Source: an uncultured Spirochaetales bacterium (GTDB lineage: Bacteria > UBP6 > UBA1177). Taken from it: a stretch of 64,000 bases of DNA. Below the pieces are notes generated by a model. That model had not been told where the DNA came from. It was given only the letters and a program-made list of their open reading frames with translations, and did no database searches. Position 1 is the first letter of the stretch. Every line of letters starts with the position of its first letter. Shown here piece after piece: positions 51,755 through 61,090 of this stretch. Both the position numbers and the translations under genes were made by a program. Location: positions 62,001 through 126,000 of the forward strand of contig CACYHH010000001.1 of NCBI GenBank assembly GCA_902774115.1, read 5' to 3'.

Positions 51755-53155
51755 TTAATATTCCCCTATAATTATTTTTTCAATCTGTTTTTTAGCTTCT
51801 TCCAACAAAGCGTCTCCTTCTTTTTGAAGTTGTTTCGCATTAGAACGAATTCTTTGGATTTGGTTGATAATATAAGCTTGTTTATCCATATCAGGAATAG
51901 GTAACATAATGGATGCTATCTCATCTAGATTGATATTGGCTCTAGCTACAGGACGTTTTAATCGATCCAAATTGAGTTGCCCAATCGGTGATTTCAAAAC
52001 CTCTTTTACATATTCAGGGTTAAGTCCATCTTTCAATCGTACTAATGCAATTGCTTGATTAATATTGGCTTCCTTGTCTGAAAGGTATATGCCGACTTGT
52101 CCAATAGTGGCTCCAACTATAGCAATCATAATATCATTTTTAACGACTTTTGAAGATTTCATTTTAGTATTATGAATTTCTTTTGTAATATAAAGCAGAT
52201 TGTTAAAATCTATATTCCCGGCAATATCAATATCTCCGCTACGAATAAATGCTACACCTTGTTCAGAGGAAGTATAATCGTTTCCTCCAGATTTTGGAGT
52301 TATACCACTAGTGATTAGTGATGAGATTTCTTTTAATGATTTCATTATATATTTTGATTGTTTTAGTGTTGCAAATGCTTGCTCAAAATATGGCTGGTGG
52401 TAGTGAGTATCAAAACGGTTGCCAAGAAGGGATTGCAAGTTAAGTTTGTAACTGGTTCGCGTTTCATGTTTTTCAGGTAAATAAATACCTAATTCCGTTA
52501 ATATTAAAGAATCTATCCCATCTAATAATTGCTTCGCTTCTTGAATTTTGTTCGATCTCGCATGTTGTGCTTTTAAATAAATATCGACAATTTCTTGTTG
52601 AACTTCAACAGGTGGAACTGGAATAGGAAGATTGCTGTATTCTTCGGCATTAATATTTGGCTGTCCTGTTATTCTCTGAGTAACTTTTACCCAATCAGAA
52701 AACAGTGATAATTTTGTGAAGATAAAAACGTAATCTGGAGATATTTGGCTAGCATCTACAACAAATCTAATTAAATAACCAGCATAGAAACAAGGTTCCT
52801 TAACGCGATCTGTTTTATGGATATATGATTTTCCGACAGTGTTTCCGCTTCGAGCAATTAGAATGTCGTTGTTGTTTAGAATATATTTATTTTCAACTTT
52901 TTTGGCTGTAACTCCAATGTTATTATCCAAAGATCCGTTTACATCAATATCAGTAATTCTAATATATCTTGGACTTTCATTATTTTCACGCGGAATTCCA
53001 GCTTCTCCTGCTCCGTATTGCGGTTTACCTGTTAAGAAACGACTTAAAGGATAGGAAGGATATTTAAAGTTTGCGAGTCTATGGTGATACAAAACGAATG
53101 AGTTATCGTATCTGCCGCCAATTATTTCTTTAATATGTATTTTTTCTACAATCAT
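51755..53155 (-). CDS. hsdS: Type I-like specificity subunit HsdS
   Basis: A 466-residue target-recognition subunit with two TRD halves, each with the usual internal motifs (YIRITDIDVNG, NNNDILIARSGNT / VAFIRSGDIDIAG, VVKNDIMIAIVGAT) and the paired conserved helices (VEVQQEIVDIYLKAQHARSNK and the second copy DKQAYIINQIQRIRSNAKQLQKE in parts). It sets the DNA sequence recognised by the methyltransferase-nuclease upstream. The specificity cannot be predicted. It starts 1 nt after the upstream gene stop region, so the pair is coupled. Confidence 0.93.
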   Translation of the reverse strand: MIVEKIHIKEIIGGRYDNSFVLYHHRLANFKYPSYPLSRFLTGKPQYGAGEAGIPRENNESPRYIRITDIDVNGSLDNNIGVTAKKVENKYILNNNDILIARSGNTVGKSYIHKTDRVKEPCFYAGYLIRFVVDASQISPDYVFIFTKLSLFSDWVKVTQRITGQPNINAEEYSNLPIPVPPVEVQQEIVDIYLKAQHARSNKIQEAKQLLDGIDSLILTELGIYLPEKHETRTSYKLNLQSLLGNRFDTHYHQPYFEQAFATLKQSKYIMKSLKEISSLITSGITPKSGGNDYTSSEQGVAFIRSGDIDIAGNIDFNNLLYITKEIHNTKMKSSKVVKNDIMIAIVGATIGQVGIYLSDKEANINQAIALVRLKDGLNPEYVKEVLKSPIGQLNLDRLKRPVARANINLDEIASIMLPIPDMDKQAYIINQIQRIRSNAKQLQKEGDALLEEAKKQIEKIIIGEY

Positions 53156-53156
53156 A

Positions 53157-55166
53157 TTAGTTGTTTTGAGCTATAAATTCATGAATTTGTTGTGCTACTT
53201 CGGGTAATTCGTTTCCTGAAATACTTTTCCCTGTAGCATCATATCCGATATTCTCAACTTCAAACATAAGAACTTCATAATCTTTGGAATATTCGAAGAC
53301 TTCTTTTTTGTATAATTCCAACATCCGTTCTGCTCTTTGATCTTTATCTAATCCTTTTTCCTCACGAACTTTTGCTTTTATATCGGTCAAAGTTTTTTCA
53401 AATTTCTGAGTTAATTCTTTCGGGTGTTTTTTCAGGAACAAAACAGAGGATTTTACCCCAGCCTTGACATGTGCGAAAGTGTGTTGCGGTAACGATACAA
53501 CAGCCAATATTCTAAAATGCTCAATCAGCCAATCTCGTACATACTGACTGGTGGAGTTGGTTAAAATGCCGTCAGGAATTACAATTGCCAGATAGCCGTT
53601 TTCTTCATTGAGATATCTATAGCATCGTTCCAAAAAAAGTACTTCTGTGTTTTGTGAAGTGCGCCATTTATTTTTGTTGTTATCATCTGCAATACGGTCT
53701 TTAATTTCAGTTATACCCAAGTTCTTTTCAAATAATTCATATTCCTTATAATATCCGACTTCATCAGCTTTAACAGAAGAACCAAAAGGCGGATTTGTCA
53801 TTATTAAGTCAAAAGTGCCGTCTTGAAAACAGAGATTGCGGTTTTCTATTTCAATGCTGTAATTGTTTTTCAAGCCGTCATTTGTCACAATATTTGTATG
53901 TCCGTCATCGTGAATAATCATATTCATTTTGGCAACACGGGAAATTTGCTCATTAATCTCAATGCCATAAAGATGCTTTTCTGCAAATTCATGCCAATAG
54001 TTTTTCCATGTTGCGCTGCCGATTTCATTTTTTCCATAAATGTCATCGGCTTCATCTCTGACATACTTCAATGCTTGAAGAAGGAATCCGCCGCTGCCAC
54101 AAGAAGTGTCAAGAACTTTCCAATTCCTGTCAATGCCTATTGCCTTAACCATAAATTCAACTATTGGTTTCGGGGTAAAGAATTGTCCGAAATCACCGCG
54201 AAAGAAATCGCCCATAAAGCTCTGAAAAGCAACCCCTTTGGCATCAAGATTAGTTTTGGATAGATTTATGTCCTGCAAATATTGAACAACCGTATAGATT
54301 TTATGCTTATCAAGTTTTATATCATCCTTGAAAACTTCAGAGTCCTTTTTTCTGCCTTGTTCATACAGTTCTCGAACTCGTTTTTCGAGTTCTACTTTAG
54401 CTTTCTTGTTATCTTCATCGTCAGCATAGTTTATAATCTGGAAATCAAAAGGTTCACCTTTGCTTTTTGGGTTATTTTCACGCCAACGCTCATCCCAAAT
54501 TTTACAAAAAATAAGTTTGTCCAATTCGTCAAATGCTGTGGTTGGAGCTAATGCGCCGCCACCCCATAAAGCATCGTGTGCAGATTTGAATTTTTTAACC
54601 AATTCTGATTGAGTTCCTTCGGTTGGCTCTAATCCTCCTTTTGTGTATTTAAACCGGTTTACATTTCCGTCACGTTTTGGAATGTCGCTAATGGCTTTTC
54701 TTGCAACTGGTGCAGCACTTGTGATTTCAAAATATTCATCCTTGATGCCTGAAGTTACCCAAACATATCTCGCTGCTTTTGCGTGAGCATAGCTAAATGC
54801 TTGATCTACTGCGACTTGGAACTGACGTTCGTTGATTTGATCTTCCTTGCATTCAACAACAATCAGAATTTTGCTATGAGAACCATTATAAACCAAAATA
54901 TCGGCTTCTTTAGTGTCTGAACCAATCTGAACAGATTCATTTATTGAAATATTTTCAGGAGGGTATTCGTAATCATAAACTAATTTCAAAAAAGCTGCGG
55001 ACTGAACAAATTCTTCAGGATTCTGCAATCGTCTTTTGGTCTTGTTGTAACAATTGTATTGAATTACTGAACAATCATCATTAATGGTAATTATCTTGTC
55101 TTTGATTGCTCTTTTGTAAAGTTCCTTTGAAAGGAGTTCTTGTATTTCTTCCCGTGATTTAGGCAT
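53157..55166 (-). CDS. Fused PD-(D/E)xK nuclease and N6-adenine methyltransferase
   Basis: A 669-residue restriction-modification polypeptide. Residues about 60-130 have an HsdR_N-type nuclease core: D89 (KEADILVY) and E105-K107 (VVECKE). Residues 310-600 are a gamma-class N6-adenine methyltransferase: TSCGSGG (354-360) and NPPF (458-461). There is no helicase/translocase domain and no separate hsdR gene nearby. The arrangement fits BcgI-like or type I-related systems where R and M share a chain and S is separate. Length and motifs support this. Confidence 0.9.
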   Translation of the reverse strand: MPKSREEIQELLSKELYKRAIKDKIITINDDCSVIQYNCYNKTKRRLQNPEEFVQSAAFLKLVYDYEYPPENISINESVQIGSDTKEADILVYNGSHSKILIVVECKEDQINERQFQVAVDQAFSYAHAKAARYVWVTSGIKDEYFEITSAAPVARKAISDIPKRDGNVNRFKYTKGGLEPTEGTQSELVKKFKSAHDALWGGGALAPTTAFDELDKLIFCKIWDERWRENNPKSKGEPFDFQIINYADDEDNKKAKVELEKRVRELYEQGRKKDSEVFKDDIKLDKHKIYTVVQYLQDINLSKTNLDAKGVAFQSFMGDFFRGDFGQFFTPKPIVEFMVKAIGIDRNWKVLDTSCGSGGFLLQALKYVRDEADDIYGKNEIGSATWKNYWHEFAEKHLYGIEINEQISRVAKMNMIIHDDGHTNIVTNDGLKNNYSIEIENRNLCFQDGTFDLIMTNPPFGSSVKADEVGYYKEYELFEKNLGITEIKDRIADDNNKNKWRTSQNTEVLFLERCYRYLNEENGYLAIVIPDGILTNSTSQYVRDWLIEHFRILAVVSLPQHTFAHVKAGVKSSVLFLKKHPKELTQKFEKTLTDIKAKVREEKGLDKDQRAERMLELYKKEVFEYSKDYEVLMFEVENIGYDATGKSISGNELPEVAQQIHEFIAQNN

Positions 55167-55286
55167 TTGTTAATATCTCGCAAAGTGTTGTTGTTTATAA
55201 TTTAAAAATGAACCGTTAATTCTCTGAAATTCGATTTTTATTTCCATTTTTACCCCATAGACCGCAATCCCCAAATAAAGCCTGAA

Positions 55287-55314
55287 ATTATATTGTTTTT
55301 TGTGAGGAAATCAA
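55287..55314 (-). promoter_or_regulatory. Sigma-70 promoter of the restriction-modification operon
   Basis: Minus strand TTGATT (55,309-55,314) and a perfect TATAAT (55,287-55,292), 16 bp apart, about 115 nt upstream of the nuclease-methyltransferase start. An imperfect inverted repeat (CCTGA/TCAGG ends, 55,315-55,349) lies directly upstream and could bind a regulator or act as a transcription end for the upstream NYN gene. Confidence 0.55.
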
Positions 55315-55375
55315 CCTGATTGCGACTTCTTTTGAAGTTTAAATTCAGGTGCTTTTGTGTGAATGGCTCAGGTAA

Positions 55376-55990
55376 CTAAAAATCTTTCAGCAGATTTTCA
55401 ACACAAACATCGGCATTTAGTTTCAAATCATCTTTTACATGATGTCCCAAAGTGAAGAGATGAACAAAAATGCCGTTGCGGCGAGCAGTTTTTATTGCCG
55501 GAACAAAATCGCTGTCGCCTGTGACGAGAAGTATCTGCTTGGAGATATTGTTGTAGCTTATCCATGCGATATCGAGACCGATTTTGATATCAACACCTTT
55601 CTGTGCCAAGTCAAGATCAAAACTTTCATCGCTGTAAGATGTTTCGTCATAACATTTCTTTTTCAATTTCCAGCCTGAAAAAGAAAGCTGTCCTTCTCTG
55701 AATGCAAAAAAATCCAAGCCTCGGATTTCATTGATTAAATTCAGACTTTCCTTGTATTGAGGTGTTTTTGACAAATCAAGAGCTTTCTTTGAAACAGGGT
55801 AGGATGTTTTTGCATCGCACGGCTTGCAGTCATAAAAATAGACTCGATAGGCATTAGTGCCACAACAGCCTGATTTTTCTATGATTTTGCCGACAAAATC
55901 TTTGATTTTCAAAGCCGAAATATTTTCTTTGAAAGCCGCATGATACTTCTTTCTCAAAAAACCGCCGTCAATCATTACTGCTGTTTCCAT
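55376..55990 (-). CDS. NYN-domain protein (LabA/DUF88 type)
   Basis: A 204-residue PIN-like protein. Acidic residues of the NYN active site are D8 (VMIDGGF), D134 and D140 (KGVDIKIGLDI) and D159/D161 (TGDSDFVPAI). Such proteins are metal-dependent RNases. It is the island gene nearest to the thioesterase gene, and a TTGACT / TATGAA promoter pair (56,098-56,103 and 56,076-56,081, 16 bp apart) may drive it. Association with the restriction locus is by position only. Confidence 0.87.
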   Translation of the reverse strand: METAVMIDGGFLRKKYHAAFKENISALKIKDFVGKIIEKSGCCGTNAYRVYFYDCKPCDAKTSYPVSKKALDLSKTPQYKESLNLINEIRGLDFFAFREGQLSFSGWKLKKKCYDETSYSDESFDLDLAQKGVDIKIGLDIAWISYNNISKQILLVTGDSDFVPAIKTARRNGIFVHLFTLGHHVKDDLKLNADVCVENLLKDF

Positions 55991-56264
55991 TTTGTGCCCC
56001 TGAAAATAAAAATAGACCTACTCGAGGGACACAAAGTGTTTGATATAAACCCTCTTTTCGGTCATTATTGCCTCTTTCATACTCACTAAAAATATCAAGT
56101 CAAGTTTTTTCTAAATTTATTTTTATCTGTTTTGTTTCTAACAGGTGTAATAATTTTCTTTAAAAGAACATGATAAACAGATTCTTCTTTACATTTTGTT
56201 GTGTTTAAAGTCAAATTTTTTATTTGTTGAATTAAATAATTCTGTGGATTGTGTTAGAGATAAA

Positions 56265-56693
56265 TTATTTTGCGTTTTTAATCATCTCATTGACTCTGTT
56301 CACGAAAACTTCGGGGCAGACGAATTCGGATTCCATTTTCGAGATGTTGAAAGCCATCTGTGTGCTTTCGGCTCTTGTGGTCAACTCTCCTTTTTCATTG
56401 AAGATTTCGTATCTGATTTTGATTCTGTTCTCGTATTCGAGAAGGCTTGAGACGATTTTCGCGCACTCTCCGAAGTAGAGCGGTCTCACATATTTGACTT
56501 TGATGTCGGTGACGGGGAAGGCGTAGCCCGATTTTACCATTTCTGTGTAGTTGTAGCCGATTTTGTCAAGCAGTGCGCAGCGTCCAATCTCCATGTATTT
56601 CACGTAGTTGCCGTGCCAGACGACATTCATCGGGTCGAGGTCGAAAAAGGCGACTTTGAATTCAGTTGTTTCCAAGCAATAAATTTTATCCAT
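56265..56693 (-). CDS. 4HBT-type thioesterase (ApeK-like)
   Basis: A 142-residue hotdog thioesterase: FFDLDPMNVVWHGNYVKY (16-33), with D20 in the catalytic position of the family. It releases acyl chains from ACP or CoA. GGAGGTG precedes the ATG at 56,693, which overlaps the acyltransferase end by 8 nt. In APE clusters it is ApeK and is normally followed by the LolA-like gene, but here about 7.6 kb of other DNA intervenes. Confidence 0.9.
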   Translation of the reverse strand: MDKIYCLETTEFKVAFFDLDPMNVVWHGNYVKYMEIGRCALLDKIGYNYTEMVKSGYAFPVTDIKVKYVRPLYFGECAKIVSSLLEYENRIKIRYEIFNEKGELTTRAESTQMAFNISKMESEFVCPEVFVNRVNEMIKNAK

Positions 56694-57660
56694 TTTCACC
56701 TCCGTTTTTTTGCCAGAAATCAAAGAAATTATACCACTGGTTAGGGTATTTTATGCAGTATTTTTCAAGAGTTATGACATATTCGCCGCAGAGTTTCTCA
56801 ATTCTTTTTTTGGTTTCGGCTCTGCCGCAGTTGAAATCAGTTTTCGCTTTCTCGACAAACATATTGTTCCTGGGGAAGAGTGCCGCGCTTTTTGTGCGAA
56901 GGCCGAAAACGAAATATACCGGAGCTTTGAGAAGCGAGGCGATAAGGAATACTCCGTAGGGAAATTCGGCTGTTTTTCCTAAAAAATCGTGCTCTATGAA
57001 GCGTTTTCCGCTGTGTGCCGAGGTTCTGTCGCCCGTGATCACGACAAGTCCGCCGTTTTCGACTTCGTTCTGAAGCGCGAAAATCGTTTCAGGGCCTATC
57101 GAATCTGGGTCGATGACGTTTGTAACGACTTCAGGGTTTATCTCTTTCAAAGTGTTGTTGAACTGACTCGTCACTTTCATCGACATGATCGTCGTGACGC
57201 TGATTTTTTTGGAAACTCCGGTCTCGCAGAAACTTGAGAGGCTCCGCATGAGCTCGATGTTTCCGAGGTGTGAGCCGATGAGATATGCTCCTTTGCCGCT
57301 TTCAAGAAGCGAAATCAGCTCCTGAAGATCGTCATCGTGCTTGATGAGGTTTTTGTATCTGGTTTTTCCGAGCCACCCCTCCATTTTTTCGACTACTGAA
57401 AGGGCGAATGATAAGATCGTGAGGTAGGAATTTACCTTTTCCGGAGTTTCGCCGTTTGTGTAAAGCTGCATCTGTTTTTGAAAGTTTTCAACATGTTTGC
57501 GAGCACTTTTTGCGCAGAGAAAAAAGAAAAAACTTACAGGAATTACGATAAGATGAACTAAAAACGCGGGTAGAAACTTTATCAGAAGCAGCGTGAATTT
57601 AAGCGGTCTGCTGGTGGAAACAACTTCCTGACTGTCACTCCAGTGCCCGTTTCCGCTCAT
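56686..57660 (-). CDS. LpxL-like acyltransferase (ApeJ C-terminal-like)
   Basis: A 324-residue membrane-associated acyltransferase of the LPLAT/HtrB family. N-terminus MSGNGHWSDSQE and a hydrophobic segment (about 21-47) precede the catalytic H131xxxxE136 motif (IGSHLGNIE). Middle motifs (GDRTSAHS, FPYGVFLIASLLKAPVYF) agree. In known APE clusters this domain is fused to a glycosyltransferase; here they are two genes with a 4-nt overlap (ATGA). It would transfer an acyl chain to the product's lipid anchor. Confidence 0.9.
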   Translation of the reverse strand: MSGNGHWSDSQEVVSTSRPLKFTLLLIKFLPAFLVHLIVIPVSFFFFLCAKSARKHVENFQKQMQLYTNGETPEKVNSYLTILSFALSVVEKMEGWLGKTRYKNLIKHDDDLQELISLLESGKGAYLIGSHLGNIELMRSLSSFCETGVSKKISVTTIMSMKVTSQFNNTLKEINPEVVTNVIDPDSIGPETIFALQNEVENGGLVVITGDRTSAHSGKRFIEHDFLGKTAEFPYGVFLIASLLKAPVYFVFGLRTKSAALFPRNNMFVEKAKTDFNCGRAETKKRIEKLCGEYVITLEKYCIKYPNQWYNFFDFWQKNGGENG

Positions 57661-58406
57661 TTTTTTCTCGTAAGTGAATGGTAAATGATAATCGGAAAAC
57701 GTGGTATCATTCCGAGGTAAAGGCGTGTATAAGTCTCTGAAATTCCTGCGTTATCCCAAAACAGACGGAAGTTCGAAATTCCGTCAGACGGGTATGAAAT
57801 TTTAACTGGTTCCGAAATTATCGGCACGTTCGCCCAGAAAAGGCGCACCAGAATTTCGATGTCAAAACCCATTCTTTTGTTGATGTAAAGCGTGCGTTTC
57901 AATGTTCTCACAAAAGGGGCGACCGGATAAATGCGGAAACCGACCATCGCATCTTTTATCGAGCGCGAAAGAGTGACGATGTGGATCCACATATTTGCAA
58001 ATTCACGTCCTTTTACGCGGCTTTTCGGGGCATTTTCATCGTATTCGGGGCAGCCGCAGATGACAGAATCGGGATTTTCGCGCGAAAGTTCGAGAAAGCG
58101 CGGGATCTTAGAAGTGTCGTGCTGACCGTCGGAATCAAGCTGGAAAACGTGGGTAAGCCCCATTTCGTAAGCTTTCAGAACTCCGGATGATACTGCCGCT
58201 CCTTTGCCGCCGTTTTTCTCGCGGACTACTAAAACCGCGTTTCTGCAACCATTAACTGCTTCTTTTATAAGTCTTTGATTTTCCTCATCGTTTCCGTCAT
58301 CGACTGCGATTATCGGAAAGTCGTATTTTTCAAGTTCCGTCAAAACGCCTTTCAAGGCCGCTCCGTGCCTGAAAACCGGGATGACAAAGCCTAATTTTTG
58401 TTCCAT
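57657..58406 (-). CDS. Family 2 glycosyltransferase (ApeJ N-terminal-like)
   Basis: A 249-residue GT2: GFVIPVFRHG (6-15), VDDGND (35-40) and the DxD-type QLDSDGQHD (89-97, D91/D93), then typical acceptor-loop motifs. It is close to polyprenyl- or lipid-linked dolichol-phosphate-type GTs. It overlaps the dehydratase stop by 1 nt (TAATG) and the acyltransferase start by 4 nt. The sugar donor is unknown; glycosylation of a lipid-linked product is inferred from the cluster. Confidence 0.9.
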   Translation of the reverse strand: MEQKLGFVIPVFRHGAALKGVLTELEKYDFPIIAVDDGNDEENQRLIKEAVNGCRNAVLVVREKNGGKGAAVSSGVLKAYEMGLTHVFQLDSDGQHDTSKIPRFLELSRENPDSVICGCPEYDENAPKSRVKGREFANMWIHIVTLSRSIKDAMVGFRIYPVAPFVRTLKRTLYINKRMGFDIEILVRLFWANVPIISEPVKISYPSDGISNFRLFWDNAGISETYTRLYLGMIPRFPIIIYHSLTRKK

Positions 58407-58774
58407 TATGCCTCGTGAACTTCAAAAGTTCCGGTCGAATAGACCATTTTCTGCAGTGTAAAGTCTGAAATAGTGTATGTGAGTGCGGGTTTTGCTCTGT
58501 CGTATTTCATTTCGAGAAGCGCAACTGTACCCGGAAGGATCGGGGATGAGAATTTTATCCGCCTGATGTTGGGGACAAAGCGTTTTGTGCCGAAGTAAAT
58601 TCCGGCGAGTCTTGTCACGATTTCAAACTGCGCTACAGCCGGAAGAAGCTTGAACTCAGGGAAGTGACCATCAAAGAAATCGGATTCTTCCTTAATATTG
58701 AGTTTTAAGATAACATGCTGGTTTTCTTTAAGAATTTCCTCTTCAATAACTATGCCGTGAAGATTTTTTTCCAT
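58406..58774 (-). CDS. Hotdog 3-hydroxyacyl-ACP dehydratase-like (ApeI-like)
   Basis: A 122-residue FabA/FabZ-type hotdog protein. The catalytic His is H37 in FFDGHFPEFKLLPAVAQFE (33-51). It is short and closest to ApeI-type dehydratases that act on beta-hydroxyacyl-ACP. Start overlaps the ligase stop by 1 nt. It would introduce a double bond in a growing chain. Without the reductase and other dehydratases, the full polyene cycle is not visible in this window. Confidence 0.88.
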   Translation of the reverse strand: MEKNLHGIVIEEEILKENQHVILKLNIKEESDFFDGHFPEFKLLPAVAQFEIVTRLAGIYFGTKRFVPNIRRIKFSSPILPGTVALLEMKYDRAKPALTYTISDFTLQKMVYSTGTFEVHEA

Positions 58775-60768
58775 TATTTCACCTCAAACAAAGCCGCGAT
58801 TTCTTCTTTATGCTTTTTCCCCTGGATGTCGGCCGGAAGTTTGTCTAAAAAACGCCATTTTTTGGGAATCACCGTGTTCTCGAAGTAATGCATCAGAAAA
58901 TCGTGGAAATATCTGTTTATTTCATATTTTTCCTTGCCGGAAAACTCTGCTTTTCCTTTTTCGTTGAGCACAAGAGCTGCCGCGAGATACTGCCTGATGT
59001 CGTTTGAAAGGGCTATCACTTTTACATCTTCGACAAGTCCGCTTTCCAGAAGTCTGTTCTCGACTTCGGTAAGAGATATGCGTTTTTCCTCGATTTTGAC
59101 GATCGAATCGCTGCGCCCTTTAAGCAGAAATTTTCCGTTTTCAAGCATTTCGGCCATGTCAGCCGTTGCAAAACCTGCCGGATCCTTGATGTAAGGCGAG
59201 ATTATGCGGAGGCATCCGTCATCACCGAGCCAGATTTTCGCGTTGTCAAATGGAGTCCAGGTGAGCCCGTCTTTATCCTGCATTCTGTATGCAATGCCCG
59301 AAGTTTCGGTGCTGCCGTAGACTTCAAGCGGGTATATCCCGAAAACTTTGTTTGTTTTCACTGCAAGTTCGGGGCTCACCGCGCCGCCGCTTGTGAAAAG
59401 CCACGGATCACGCATATCGAGTTTTTCAACGATCTCGACTGTCCGCTTTAAAAATGCCGGAGTTGCCACAATCAAATATTTTTCATCAGTAAGTTGTTCA
59501 AATTCTTCAGGAAATTCTATTCTTTTGCGTCTGAACGGCGTGCCGGTTGCAAACGGAAGCGAAAAACCGAAAAGAAATCCGAAAATGTGGTGCTGGCTTA
59601 CAGTCGAAACGAATTTTCTTGCCTGAATTTTGTCGAGCCACTTCGAAATTATGAAGGCGTTGTCCTCTTCGAATTCCTTCATTCTCTGCGGAACGGCCTT
59701 CGGTTTTCCGGTCGAACCCGAAGTGAAGAGGAAAATGCGCGTCGTTTCGCCGTTTATTTCGGGAGTTTTTTCAATTTCTTCTTTTGAGGGTTCTTCTGAT
59801 TTTTCAATAATTTCAGGAATATAAAGTGAATTCCGAACTTCGGCGTCAGTTAAAAGTTCCATCCCGGGAAGAAGCGCTTCGGCAAGGAAATTTTCAGAAA
59901 TGTTCTGGGTCAGATGGACCGCTTTCTGACACTGGAGAAGTGCTGTGAAAGTTACGCCGAAATACCAGAAGTCTCCGCAGTGGAGAATGTATGAATCAGT
60001 TTTGCGGCTTTCAATGAAATGCCTCATTTTTGCCGTGTCACCAAGAAAATCGCCCCATGTTTTGAACGATTTGTCAGACCATTTTCCGTCGTAGCAGACG
60101 ACTGCGTCTTTGGGTCTGGATGAGGCTTTGAATTTTGTCAAAGGAAAAACTTTTACCATTTTTTTATCCACGAATTTTCTAACAATAAATTCGGCAGCAA
60201 ACAAAACGCCCATTAAGATATACGATATTCCGCCGTTGTAAAGAGACCAGATTTTATCGGCGTTTTCAGGTGTTGTTCCGAAAATTCTGCCGGCGAAAAC
60301 GGTAAGGGCTGCGGCAGAACCGTTTAAAATGAAGAATATGCACCAGACAACCGTCACTTTTCTGCAATAATTTTCAACTTTTTTTTCGTGAAACGAACCT
60401 TTTATCGACTTGTCGGCGAGAGTTGCAAAACGGAAAATAATGTTCGGGCCAAAAATTAGAGTTGAACCGAAAAATATCAGTAAAATCAAATTGATAGCAG
60501 GCGAATAGAGCTTAAGGAAAATCGTCTGGTTCGTAAAAAAGCAGAGCAGGCCTGCTGCAAGAAAGAGGAGGGAAGTCGCAAGAGGTTTCCAATCTAAATT
60601 TTTTTTACTTTTTTTTGCCGAAAAACTCAGGAAAAGTGCCGCTGCAAGTGCCATCACGCAGAGCGAAAGGACTTTTACCGGCAGTTTCAGCATGACGAGC
60701 ATGATGAAAACGATAACAGGATATAAAATTAAGACGATGTTCAGAAATATTTTGAGAGCTTTTTTCAT
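58774..60768 (-). CDS. COG4648 membrane protein fused to AMP-dependent acyl ligase (ApeG-ApeH-like)
   Basis: A 664-residue fusion. Residues 1-205 contain four to five membrane segments of the COG4648 type (GSTLIFGPNIIFRFATLAD at about 101-119). Residues 215-664 form an AMP-binding adenylation domain, motif A3 FTSGSTGKPKAV at 348-359 and a C-terminal Lys in QGKKHKEE (near 650). In other APE clusters these are two genes. The ligase would load acyl or aryl acids onto ACP. ATG at 60,768 is 11 nt after the upstream ACP stop. Confidence 0.87.
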   Translation of the reverse strand: MKKALKIFLNIVLILYPVIVFIMLVMLKLPVKVLSLCVMALAAALFLSFSAKKSKKNLDWKPLATSLLFLAAGLLCFFTNQTIFLKLYSPAINLILLIFFGSTLIFGPNIIFRFATLADKSIKGSFHEKKVENYCRKVTVVWCIFFILNGSAAALTVFAGRIFGTTPENADKIWSLYNGGISYILMGVLFAAEFIVRKFVDKKMVKVFPLTKFKASSRPKDAVVCYDGKWSDKSFKTWGDFLGDTAKMRHFIESRKTDSYILHCGDFWYFGVTFTALLQCQKAVHLTQNISENFLAEALLPGMELLTDAEVRNSLYIPEIIEKSEEPSKEEIEKTPEINGETTRIFLFTSGSTGKPKAVPQRMKEFEEDNAFIISKWLDKIQARKFVSTVSQHHIFGFLFGFSLPFATGTPFRRKRIEFPEEFEQLTDEKYLIVATPAFLKRTVEIVEKLDMRDPWLFTSGGAVSPELAVKTNKVFGIYPLEVYGSTETSGIAYRMQDKDGLTWTPFDNAKIWLGDDGCLRIISPYIKDPAGFATADMAEMLENGKFLLKGRSDSIVKIEEKRISLTEVENRLLESGLVEDVKVIALSNDIRQYLAAALVLNEKGKAEFSGKEKYEINRYFHDFLMHYFENTVIPKKWRFLDKLPADIQGKKHKEEIAALFEVK

Positions 60769-60778
60769 AAAGGTCAGA

Positions 60779-61087
60779 TTAGTTTTCCGCCTTGTCTGAA
60801 GGATCTTTTGTCTCAGGAGCTGCTGCGGGAGCTTCGTCGGAAAGATACGGAGCAAGTGCTTCAACGACGTCTCTGACTGTGCGGACAGTCCTTAAAATCG
60901 AAGGATCGATGTTGCCTTTTCCGGCAGGGATGTACTCTTTCATTTTTACGAAAAGGTCGATCGCGTCAATCGAATCGAGGTTGAGGTCTTCTCTCAAAAG
61001 AGCGTCCATTGTGACGGTTTCTTCTTCGAGTTCGAATTCAGAGACGAGGATTTTTTTAAGTTCTTTGAAGATTTCTTCCTGTATCAT
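60779..61087 (-). CDS. Acyl carrier protein (ApeF-like)
   Basis: A 102-residue ACP. The phosphopantetheine serine is S39 in LNLDSIDAIDL (35-45). It has an Ala/Pro-rich C-terminal tail of about 25 residues, longer than normal ACPs. Its start overlaps the neighbouring ACP stop region by a 3-nt gap. Two adjacent ACPs are typical of APE clusters. Confidence 0.93.
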   Translation of the reverse strand: MIQEEIFKELKKILVSEFELEEETVTMDALLREDLNLDSIDAIDLFVKMKEYIPAGKGNIDPSILRTVRTVRDVVEALAPYLSDEAPAAAPETKDPSDKAEN

Positions 61088-61090
61088 GAG

